11,323 nucleotides of DNA from Alphaproteobacteria bacterium (lineage in GTDB: Bacteria; Pseudomonadota; Alphaproteobacteria; WRDZ01), in the NCBI GenBank assembly GCA_009779595.1, contig WRDZ01000012.1, positions 1-11,323 of the forward strand, given 5' to 3'. How positions within the stretch are numbered: the stretch's first letter is position 1; every line of letters starts with the position of its first letter. Positions 1 through 6,209 of this stretch are shown here, in pieces. Under the pieces are notes generated by a model. That model made no database searches. It had not been told where the DNA came from and was given only the letters and a program-made list of their open reading frames with translations. The translations under genes and the position numbers were made by a program.

Positions 1-376
1 CAAGGGGGGAGCTTATCGAAAGCCTGCCGCTGTCCGCGTCCGATTCGTACTGGCTGACCACCTGCCAGGCCGCCTTTTTCCTGCCGGCGCCCAGGCCCAG
101 CACGGCAGTCACGCCGAACTCTATTATGCCGCGCGGGACCGGGTCTATGACCAGGGCGTGGCTGTAAAGGTGCTCAAGCTTGGAGATTTTGGCCTCGCAT
201 ACGCTTTGGTTGTCGCGGGCCGCGTCGTACTCCGAATTTTCGGGCAGGTCGCCTAGGTCGTACGCGTCCATCACCGCCTGCGATATCTGCGGGCGGACAT
301 GGTATTTGAGGTGGTTAAGCTCGGCTTCCAGCCGGGCGAAGCCTGCGCGCGTGATGGCAATGGTTTGGAAGGTCAT
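1..376 (-). CDS. greA: Transcription elongation factor GreA (3' end cut by window edge)
   Basis: GreA binds in the secondary channel of RNA polymerase and triggers cleavage of backtracked RNA so that stalled elongation can resume. About 125 residues are visible from ATG at 376. They include the N-terminal coiled coil and the diagnostic tip GDLPENSEYDAARDNQ (residues 42-57); D43 and E46 are the acidic pair that in characterised GreA coordinates catalytic Mg2+. The visible C-terminal part ends in ISSPL, matching the start of the FKBP-like domain motif of the family. The family is about 158 residues long, so roughly 33 residues lie beyond the left edge. It follows rlmE by 21 bases on the same strand. 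No Shine-Dalgarno sequence precedes the ATG; a strong promoter sits directly upstream instead. The family call is firm; GreB is less likely from the tip motif. Confidence 0.93.
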   Translation of the reverse strand, partial: MTFQTIAITRAGFARLEAELNHLKYHVRPQISQAVMDAYDLGDLPENSEYDAARDNQSVCEAKISKLEHLYSHALVIDPVPRGIIEFGVTAVLGLGAGRKKAAWQVVSQYESDADSGRLSISSPL

Positions 377-385
377 AACAGATTG

Positions 386-414
386 ATTATACCAGATTTA
401 ATCGGCTTTGTCAA
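386..414 (-). promoter_or_regulatory. Near-consensus sigma-70 promoter for greA, inside the rlmE 3' end
   Basis: On the minus strand, TTGACA (409-414) and TATAAT (386-391) are separated by exactly 17 bases, and TGG (392-394) before the -10 box forms an extended -10. Both hexamers are perfect. The -35 lies in the last codons of rlmE. The expected start site is near 379-380, giving a leader of only 3-4 bases before the greA ATG. Confidence 0.8.
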
Positions 415-1042
415 GCCTGTATCCGGTGGCAAGGATATAGTACTCGACCGATTCTTTGCGGCTGGCCGGCGGCTTTATGCGCTTGACCGTTGTGAAATGC
501 CGCCGCAGCCGGGCGAAGAAGGCGGCCTCTTCGCGGCCGGCGAATATCTTGCATAAGAAGACTCCGCCGTTGTCCAGCGTTTCCAGCGCGAAATCCAGGG
601 CAAGGTTCAGCACCCCCATAAGCCGCAGGTGGTCGGTGGTCTGGTCGCCGGTCGTGTTCGGGGCGAGGTCCGACAGCACCACGTTTGCCTTGCCGCCCAG
701 CAGCTGCTTAAGGCGCGCGGGGGCGTCGCTTGACGTGAAGTCCATCTGCAGGATTTGGGCGCCGCTTATCGGGGCGACAGGCAAAAGGTCCAGCCCCAAG
801 ACTTTGGTTTTGGTCCTTGCTGCCGCCACCTGCGTCCACCCGCCCGGAGCGCAGCCCAAGTCCACGACCTTTGCCCCGGGTTTGAGGAACCTGTGCTTGT
901 CGTCGACCTCTATCAGCTTGAACGCCGCGCGCGAACGCCAGCCCTGCTGCCGCGCTTGGCGCACGTACGGGTCCTTTATCTGGCGGGCCAGCCACCTGGT
1001 TGACGAAGCCGGCCGCCCTTTGGCTGTCTTGATGTTAGGCAT
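398..1042 (-). CDS. rlmE: 23S rRNA (uridine-2'-O-)methyltransferase RlmE/FtsJ
   Basis: RlmE transfers a methyl group from SAM to the 2'-O of a conserved uridine (U2552 in E. coli) in the A-loop of 23S rRNA late in 50S assembly. The 214-residue protein has the family opening SSTRWLARQIKDPYV, the SAM-binding motif VVDLGCAPGGW (59-69), and all four residues of the K-D-K-E catalytic tetrad: K42 (in RSRAAFKL), D125 (in LSDLAPN), K165 (in FLCKIF) and E200 (before YYILATG). Length matches E. coli RlmE (209). The start at 1042 was chosen because homology begins there; an in-frame ATG at 1111 would add 23 unrelated residues running into a palindromic repeat. A GGGG lies only 2 bases before the ATG, too close for a normal ribosome site, and a -10-like box sits 6 bases upstream, so the mRNA may be leaderless. 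Confidence 0.95.
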   Translation of the reverse strand: MPNIKTAKGRPASSTRWLARQIKDPYVRQARQQGWRSRAAFKLIEVDDKHRFLKPGAKVVDLGCAPGGWTQVAAARTKTKVLGLDLLPVAPISGAQILQMDFTSSDAPARLKQLLGGKANVVLSDLAPNTTGDQTTDHLRLMGVLNLALDFALETLDNGGVFLCKIFAGREEAAFFARLRRHFTTVKRIKPPASRKESVEYYILATGYRLDKAD

Positions 1043-1048
1043 GACCCC

Positions 1049-1076
1049 ATAATAGCGGAAATCAAAATAACCGCAA
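1049..1076 (-). promoter_or_regulatory. Candidate promoter giving a leaderless rlmE mRNA
   Basis: On the minus strand, TTGCGG (1071-1076) and TATTAT (1049-1054) are 16 bases apart. The -10 ends 6 bases before the rlmE ATG, so a start 7 bases downstream would fall on the A of the start codon. The -35 matches only three of six consensus positions, so this is weaker than the greA promoter. Confidence 0.45.
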
Positions 1077-1094
1077 GAGAGAAGGCGGAAAAAA

Positions 1095-1147
1095 CGTGTC
1101 CGCCCGAGCAAGCGCCAAAGCGAGCCGCCTTTGGCCGGGCGGACGCG
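1095..1147. repeat. Palindromic repeat element, copy 1 (inverted relative to copy 2)
   Basis: Outer arms 1095-1106 and 1136-1147 pair over 12 positions (one G-U), with the core GTCCGCCCG / CGGGCGGAC. Inside, GCCAAAG (1114-1120) pairs with CTTTGGC (1129-1135) and abuts the 3' outer arm, so the whole element folds into a nested hairpin. Its reverse complement aligns with the element at 6933-7002, sharing both ends and internal blocks such as AGGCGGC, GCTCGCTTT and GCTTGC. It lies in the rlmE/AAA+ divergent intergenic region. This looks like a dispersed REP-like palindrome; I cannot assign it to a named family. Confidence 0.75.
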
Positions 1148-1152
1148 CGTGC

Positions 1153-1189
1153 CCTGCGGACCGCCTGGCGGTGCCGCTGGCGCGGCAGG
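1153..1189. other. Clustered small hairpins (possible three-way junction)
   Basis: CCTGC (1153-1157) pairs with GCAGG (1185-1189). Between them lie ACCGC-CTG-GCGGT (1160-1172) and GCCGC-TGGC-GCGGC (1173-1186), the latter sharing two bases with the closing arm. It lies 6 bases from the palindromic repeat and upstream of the AAA+ operon promoter. In such GC-rich DNA short stems arise by chance, so function is uncertain. Confidence 0.35.
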
Positions 1190-1250
1190 TTATTCCATTT
1201 GAACAAGAGGCGGCCGCTATGGCTTTTTGCCCAGCATGATTCACTTTTCC

Positions 1251-1280
1251 TTTACTTTGCCGGTATATGCTTGATATGAT
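1251..1280 (+). promoter_or_regulatory. Candidate sigma-70 promoter of the AAA+/exporter operon
   Basis: TATGAT (1275-1280) with TGA before it forms an extended -10. TTTACT (1251-1256), four of six to consensus, lies 18 bases upstream. The predicted start near 1287 leaves a short leader with AAAGGA (1291-1296) as ribosome site, 5 bases before the ATG at 1302. GANTC sites lie at 1238-1242 and 1295-1299. The remainder of 1190-1250 shows nothing I can name. Confidence 0.5.
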
Positions 1281-1301
1281 TGAAAAACGAAAAGGATTCT
1301 C

Positions 1302-2963
1302 ATGCCCGAAATAATCACCGACATAGTGAAAAGCAACCCGCCCGCGGTCCTGGCGCGCGACGCCGAGGCTGCCCGCCTGGTGTCGGTGCTGCTGCGCAGC
1401 ATGAAGAACAACGCGATAATACTTGGGACGTCGGGCGTGGGCAAGACCGCGCTGATAGAGGGAATCGCCCACCTTATAGCCGCCAAGAAAGTCCCGCCCG
1501 CTCTGCAGGAGAAAAAGCTCCTGCAAATAGACCTTTCGGCGATAATCGCGGCGTCGGCCAGCGAAAACGACGTGGCTAACAATTTCCGGCTTGCGGTGGA
1601 CGTGGTGCTTAAAACCCCGAACTCGATACTGGCCGTCACCGACCCCACTCAGCTTACGCCCAAGTTCGCGGCTTTTATCCGGCCGCACGTCATAGCCGGC
1701 AAGCTGCGCCTTATCGCCGAGTCCCAGATGCCGTCGTACAAGTCCAACATCGAGCCGGACACCACCCTTATGCGGCGCATCCAGCCCATAACCCTGACCG
1801 AACCCACCCCTGAAGAAACCGTGGGCATCGTCAAGGCCAAAATCGCGCGGCTGACCGACTTCCACCGCGTGCAGATAGGCGACGCGTCCATAAGCGACGC
1901 GGTGAAGATGGCCGGGCGCTATATCCGCGGACAATATTTCCCCGAGCGCGCGTTCGCCCTGCTGGACGACGCATGCGTGCTGGCCGTGACCGAAGGCTCG
2001 GCCGAGGTGACGCCGGCCCACCTTGCGCGCACCATCGCCCTGCTTACCGGGGTGCCGGTCGAAAGCGTGACCGCCAACGAAAAGGCCAGGCTGAACGACA
2101 TGGAGAACCTTTTGCGCAAACGCGTCATAGGCCAGGACGAGGCCGTGAAAGCCGTGTCCGAGGCAATGCGCCGCGCGCGCAGCGGCCTGCAGGACCCCAA
2201 CCGCCCCATAGGCACGTTCTTCTTCATAGGCAGTACCGGCGTGGGAAAGACCGAGCTTGCAAAGGCTTTGGCCGAATTCATGTTCGACGACGAAAAGTCC
2301 ATCATGCGCCTGGACATGAGCGAGTACATGGAAAAGTCCGCCATCGCCAACATCATAGGCCCGGCTCCGGGCACTCCGGGGTTCGAACAGGGCGGGCTGC
2401 TGACCGAATCGGTGCGCCTGAAACCCTATCAGGTCCTTTTGTTCGACGAGCTTGAAAAAGCCCACCCGGAAATCCTGAACATACTTCTGCAGGTGCTGGA
2501 CGAGGGGCGCCTGACCGACAGCCGCGGCGTGCTGGTGGACTTCCGCAACACCCTGATAATCCTCACGTCCAACCTGGCGCACGACGTGCCCTCGTACAAG
2601 CGGGTCGAGGCCCTGTCCAAATACCTGCGGCCAGAGTTCATCAACCGAATCGACGACATAATCTCGTTCAACGGGCTGCAAATCCAGAACATACTGCAGG
2701 TCGTGGACATACACTTGGGCAAGACCATAAAGCGCGCCAAAGAGCTGGGCATAACCCTCAAGTTCACCGACGACGCCAAGAAATGGTTCGGCGACGAAAT
2801 CATGATGACCAAGATGGGCGTGCGCGCGCTGAAACGCCTTATTTTGCACGAGGTGGAAAATCCGTTGGCAAATCTGATAATGCGTGATAAGCTACCAGAG
2901 AGCGGGGTTGTGAAATTCAGGTCCAATCCCGATGACATTCAGCACCTGATAATGGAGATATAG
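1302..2963 (+). CDS. Divergent double-AAA+ ATPase of Clp/Hsp100 type, lacking N and middle domains
   Basis: The 553-residue protein aligns with ClpB along both ATPase modules but is far shorter (E. coli ClpB 857). It begins directly at the first module and joins the second with no coiled-coil middle domain. Module 1: Walker A GTSGVGKT (42-49) is intact, but the Walker B stretch reads ILAVTD (109-114) where ClpB has ILFIDE, and the pore-loop motif KYRG is replaced around residues 86-93. Arginines at 158-159 are kept. Module 2: VIGQDEAV (275-282), Walker A GSTGVGKT (310-317), Walker B with D382 and E383, sensor-1 N424, arginine finger R449 and sensor-2 R508 are all present, but the pore loop reads GTPG (357-360) where family members have GYVG. 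No ClpP-docking IGF/IGL loop follows sensor 1. It heads a five-gene operon; the next gene starts 4 bases later. Ordinary disaggregase or ClpP-partner function is unlikely; the role is unknown. Confidence 0.88.
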   Translation: MPEIITDIVKSNPPAVLARDAEAARLVSVLLRSMKNNAIILGTSGVGKTALIEGIAHLIAAKKVPPALQEKKLLQIDLSAIIAASASENDVANNFRLAVDVVLKTPNSILAVTDPTQLTPKFAAFIRPHVIAGKLRLIAESQMPSYKSNIEPDTTLMRRIQPITLTEPTPEETVGIVKAKIARLTDFHRVQIGDASISDAVKMAGRYIRGQYFPERAFALLDDACVLAVTEGSAEVTPAHLARTIALLTGVPVESVTANEKARLNDMENLLRKRVIGQDEAVKAVSEAMRRARSGLQDPNRPIGTFFFIGSTGVGKTELAKALAEFMFDDEKSIMRLDMSEYMEKSAIANIIGPAPGTPGFEQGGLLTESVRLKPYQVLLFDELEKAHPEILNILLQVLDEGRLTDSRGVLVDFRNTLIILTSNLAHDVPSYKRVEALSKYLRPEFINRIDDIISFNGLQIQNILQVVDIHLGKTIKRAKELGITLKFTDDAKKWFGDEIMMTKMGVRALKRLILHEVENPLANLIMRDKLPESGVVKFRSNPDDIQHLIMEI

Positions 2964-2967
2964 GCAT

Positions 2968-3927
2968 ATGGATTGGATACTGCTTGCGGTCAACGTGGTC
3001 CTTATGTTCGCCATAGCTTTCATAAGCGCCAGGCAAAGCAGGATACTGCCGGCGGTTGCGGGCGCGGCCATGCTTGCCAGCGTGCTTGCCATGCAGTACC
3101 TTGCCCCGTGGATGGGCAGGGTCCAGATGACGGCCATTCCGCTGCTGGCCGCCGGAGCAGTGGCGACGGTGCATTTGCGCGGGCTTTACCTAAGGTTCGG
3201 CTTATGGATGGCGCTAAGCATGGGGGCGGCGTTCCTGTTCATCCGCGACCCGGCCCTGGCGGTTTCGGCCGGCCTGTTCGCGGCGCTGTTCCTGTGGATG
3301 ATGGAAGCCGAATGGATGCTGCCCCCACTGCCCGGGGCGTACATGTTCGTCACCATAATCGGAATCGTCGGAGGGCTGCTGATTGTTGCCGGGCGGCAGC
3401 CGGGGCTTTTCTGGACGGCGTTCACATGCCTGTTCATAACCGCAGGTTTTTCGGTGCTGAACCGTTACAGCGTCACACAGGGGTTCAAGCTGGCATGGTC
3501 TTTCGTGATATTGATGTTCCTTATGGTGCTGACAAGCAAGACCACGAACGTGGCCACGGCGATAGTCCCGGTCGTGCCGCTGCTGGCCCTTGGGCTTTTG
3601 CCCGGCCAGGTCATCGCCCTGAAGAACGGGTGCGAGCCGGCGAAGCTGTTCACTATCCTGATACGGCGGCAGTTCATGATAGTCCTTCTTATCATGTTTT
3701 CGGCAATCCCCAGCCCCGGCTCGCAGCTGCAGGTCCAGATGCTGATTGTCATCCTGTCGGTGCTGTGGGCCGGCTGGCTGGAGTACAAGCTGCGCACGAT
3801 GGGCAAGAATGAAGTGCGCTGGCGCGACATGCCGCGCGAAACGGCAGCCGCGTTCAAGCAGATGAGCTTTGATTTTAAAGAGGTATGGAAGAAATGGCAA
3901 ACAAACAGCTTAAAGAAAAAAGACTAG
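2968..3927 (+). CDS. Polytopic inner-membrane protein of unknown function
   Basis: I do not recognise this 319-residue protein. It is strongly hydrophobic with about 10-11 candidate membrane segments (roughly 3-21, 26-47, 54-70, 76-92, 96-112, 122-142, 146-164, 174-190, 194-218, 235-249, 255-273), followed by a charged, largely basic tail (274-319) rich in Lys, Trp and Phe that is probably cytoplasmic. I see no catalytic motif, signal peptide or transporter signature. The ATG at 2968 has GGAG at 2954-2957. The gene starts 4 bases after the AAA+ gene stops, and its last 34 bases overlap the adaptor gene, so translation of the three is probably coupled. Position suggests a membrane partner of the AAA+ protein, of the exporter, or of both; this is inference from context alone. 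Confidence 0.85.
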   Translation: MDWILLAVNVVLMFAIAFISARQSRILPAVAGAAMLASVLAMQYLAPWMGRVQMTAIPLLAAGAVATVHLRGLYLRFGLWMALSMGAAFLFIRDPALAVSAGLFAALFLWMMEAEWMLPPLPGAYMFVTIIGIVGGLLIVAGRQPGLFWTAFTCLFITAGFSVLNRYSVTQGFKLAWSFVILMFLMVLTSKTTNVATAIVPVVPLLALGLLPGQVIALKNGCEPAKLFTILIRRQFMIVLLIMFSAIPSPGSQLQVQMLIVILSVLWAGWLEYKLRTMGKNEVRWRDMPRETAAAFKQMSFDFKEVWKKWQTNSLKKKD

Positions 3928-4949
3928 CCAGCCGCCGCAGGAAGATATTTTTCACCGTCGTGGCTTTGCTGACGGCGGGCGCGGGGCTGTACCTGATGCT
4001 GAAACCCGTCGAGGTCACGGTTTCCAAAGCGGTCAGGTCTCCGGTCATAGACGCGGTGTACGCGACGGGAATCGTGGAAACCACGATGATGGTGCAGATA
4101 GCCCCAAAGACCATAGGGCGCATCATATACTATCCGGTGGAAGAGCATATGACCGTCAAAAGGGGCGACGTGCTGCTGCGCATGGAAAGCCAGGAAGCCG
4201 AGGCCAGGATTGCCGACGCCAAGGCGCGCGTTGAGCTGGCCGAACGCGAGGCCAGGCGCGCCGCGGATTTGCTTAGGACCGGGGCCGGAACCGCGCAGAA
4301 CAACGACAGGGCCCAGGCCGAGCTGCGTTCCGCCCGCGCCGCCTTGAAAGTGGCCGAAGACCAAAGCAGCAACATGATAATACGCTCTCCTGACAACTGC
4401 ACGGTGATATTCAGGGACGCCGAGGTGGGCGAGCTTATAACCGCGGGCCAGACCGTGCGGTGGCTTGACTGCAGCGGCATCAAGCGCATAACCGCGGACG
4501 TGGACGAGGAGGACATCAACAAGGTCAGGCCGGGCATGGAAGTGAAGATAGGGCTAAGCTCGGCCACGGGGGACATGTATGACGGCGTGATAGAAAGGAT
4601 AACCCCAAAGGGCGACACGGCGAACCGCAGCTATCGCGTGCGCATAGCCCTGCCCAGGGACACCGCCCTTAAGATAGGCATGACGGTCGAGGCCAACATC
4701 ATCACCGGCGAAACGGTCGAGGCGGTCATCGTCCCGGCCAGAAGCGTCAGGGGCGGAGAGCTGTTCATAGTCGACCAAAACGGGCGCCTGCGCCTTATGC
4801 CCGTGAAGGTGGGCAGGCTTGACAGCAACAACGCCGAAATCACCGAAGGGCTTGAAGGCGGCGAAGACGTGGTCACAGTGTTCGACGACAGCCTGAAAGA
4901 CGGGAGGCGGGCAAAGACCGTCAGGGACAGGACAAGGGCGCGCAGGTAA
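3894..4949 (+). CDS. HlyD/MacA-type periplasmic adaptor (membrane fusion protein)
   Basis: Such adaptors link an inner-membrane transporter to an outer-membrane channel. From the ATG at 3894 the protein has 351 residues: a basic N-terminus, one membrane segment (about 18-36), two lipoyl half-motifs (near APKTIGRI...VKRGDVLLRM and near IRSPDNCTVI...AGQTVRWL), a short alpha-helical hairpin rich in Ala, Glu and Arg between them, then a beta-barrel region (ITADVDEEDINKVRPGM) and a membrane-proximal domain. An ATG at 3885 is also in frame, but AAAGAGG (3877-3883) ends 1 base before it and 10 bases before 3894, so the later start is preferred. The short hairpin suggests MacA-like rather than long HlyD-like adaptors. 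The stop codon directly abuts the permease start. No TolC-type gene is in the window. Confidence 0.9.
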   Translation: MANKQLKEKRLASRRRKIFFTVVALLTAGAGLYLMLKPVEVTVSKAVRSPVIDAVYATGIVETTMMVQIAPKTIGRIIYYPVEEHMTVKRGDVLLRMESQEAEARIADAKARVELAEREARRAADLLRTGAGTAQNNDRAQAELRSARAALKVAEDQSSNMIIRSPDNCTVIFRDAEVGELITAGQTVRWLDCSGIKRITADVDEEDINKVRPGMEVKIGLSSATGDMYDGVIERITPKGDTANRSYRVRIALPRDTALKIGMTVEANIITGETVEAVIVPARSVRGGELFIVDQNGRLRLMPVKVGRLDSNNAEITEGLEGGEDVVTVFDDSLKDGRRAKTVRDRTRARR

Positions 4950-6209
4950 ATGCTGACTCTGGAAATCGCATACGCTCACCTTATGGGACGTAAACGGCAG
5001 ACCATAATGTCGCTGCTTGGGGTCATGCTTGGCGTGGGCTTCTTCATCGGCGTGTCGTCCATGATGCGCGGCAGCGAAAAGGACACGATAGACCGCATAA
5101 CCAACGACTTCCCGCACGTGGGCATCCACGATTCGTTCCGCCAGGCCCGCAGGCAGCCTTTAGAGCGCATACAGTCAGGCCAGCCCGAGGACCAGCGCGC
5201 AACGGTGTTCATCAGCGGGGTGAAGCCTCCGGTCGAGAACCGCGGGATAGTGAACTTCCGCGACATCGCCAATTACCTAAGGACGCGCGACGACGTGCAG
5301 TTCGCCATGACCATGGAAACCCCGGTGATGCTGACCGTCAGCGGCCAGACCCGGTCGATGAACCTTGTCGGCATCGTCCCCGAGGAGGTGCGCGGCATCA
5401 TACACGCGGCCGATTCGGTGATACAGGGGCGGCTTGAGAACCTGTACTCGGACAGCAACGGGGTGCTGGCGGGCAAGGCGTTCATGGACCAGCACAAGCT
5501 GAAGATGGGCGACACCGTGCAAATCGTGTCGGGCAGCGGGGTCACCCGCGTGATGAGGATTGTGGGGGTGTTCGAAACGGGCCGCGCCTGGAACGACAGG
5601 CGCACGCTGCTTACGCTGCTTAAGAACACGCAGGTCATAGCCAACCGCCCCGGGCGCATAAACAACTTCTATATCAAACTGGACGACCCTTTCCTGGCGT
5701 GGGATTTTTCCGTACAGCTTGAGAAGACGTTCGGGTACGCGGCGTACTCGTGGCAGGAAAACATGCAGGACATGCTGAACACCATAGCAACGCGCAACAG
5801 GATAATGTACGCCGTGGTCGGGGCAATACTGCTTGTGGCGTGCTTTGGCATATACAACATCATATCCACCGTGGTCATGGAAAAGACCAAGGACATAGCA
5901 ATACTGAAATCCATGGGGTTCTCGAAGCTTGACATAATCAACATATTCCTTCTGGAAGGATTCCTGGTCGGGTTCACAGGCGCGATACTGGGCTGCGGGC
6001 TTGGCCGATTGTTCCTGCATATCCTGTCGGGCATCACGATAAGGAACCCGGGCATGACAAGGCCAATGCCCATGCCGCTTGACTATGGCATAGGGCAGTA
6101 TTTCTTCGTAAGCGGCATAGCCATATTTTCCGCTATCATCGCGGCGTACCTGCCCGCGCGCAAGGCGGGCGCCCTGCCTCCGGTCGACATATTAAGGGGC
6201 GCGGCATGA
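4950..6209 (+). CDS. ABC transporter permease, MacB/LolC-LolE (FtsX-like) type
   Basis: The 419-residue protein has the type VII ABC permease layout: one membrane helix near 18-42, a large periplasmic domain (about 45-280), then three helices near 286-312, 330-356 and 383-405. MEKTKDIAILKSMGFSK after helix 2 is the cytoplasmic coupling region typical of the FtsX domain, and PARKAGALPPVDILRG near the C-terminus matches the usual family ending. Such permeases do not form a channel; they move a periplasmic domain by mechanotransmission to expel substrates or extract lipoproteins. Unlike MacB, the ATPase is a separate gene, downstream and overlapping by 4 bases (ATGA). The preceding adaptor favours an efflux or secretion role over lipoprotein sorting, which uses LolC/LolE without a HlyD partner. 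Substrate unknown. Confidence 0.9.
   Translation: MLTLEIAYAHLMGRKRQTIMSLLGVMLGVGFFIGVSSMMRGSEKDTIDRITNDFPHVGIHDSFRQARRQPLERIQSGQPEDQRATVFISGVKPPVENRGIVNFRDIANYLRTRDDVQFAMTMETPVMLTVSGQTRSMNLVGIVPEEVRGIIHAADSVIQGRLENLYSDSNGVLAGKAFMDQHKLKMGDTVQIVSGSGVTRVMRIVGVFETGRAWNDRRTLLTLLKNTQVIANRPGRINNFYIKLDDPFLAWDFSVQLEKTFGYAAYSWQENMQDMLNTIATRNRIMYAVVGAILLVACFGIYNIISTVVMEKTKDIAILKSMGFSKLDIINIFLLEGFLVGFTGAILGCGLGRLFLHILSGITIRNPGMTRPMPMPLDYGIGQYFFVSGIAIFSAIIAAYLPARKAGALPPVDILRGAA

Noticed and set aside
290..299. GTCCGCCCG on the minus strand inside greA, resembling a palindromic-repeat arm
   Set aside because: It encodes conserved greA residues (VRP) and has no partner arm nearby.
1219..1239. Tiny reading frame MAFCPA with AAGAGG upstream, as a possible leader peptide of the AAA+ operon
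   Set aside because: It lies upstream of the proposed operon promoter, so it would not be in the leader, and a frame this short is expected by chance.
1062..2849. Long open frame (595 codons) on the minus strand opposite the AAA+ gene
   Set aside because: It is antisense to a protein with unmistakable AAA+ motifs, has a His/Gly-rich composition typical of GC-rich shadow frames, and shows no family motif.
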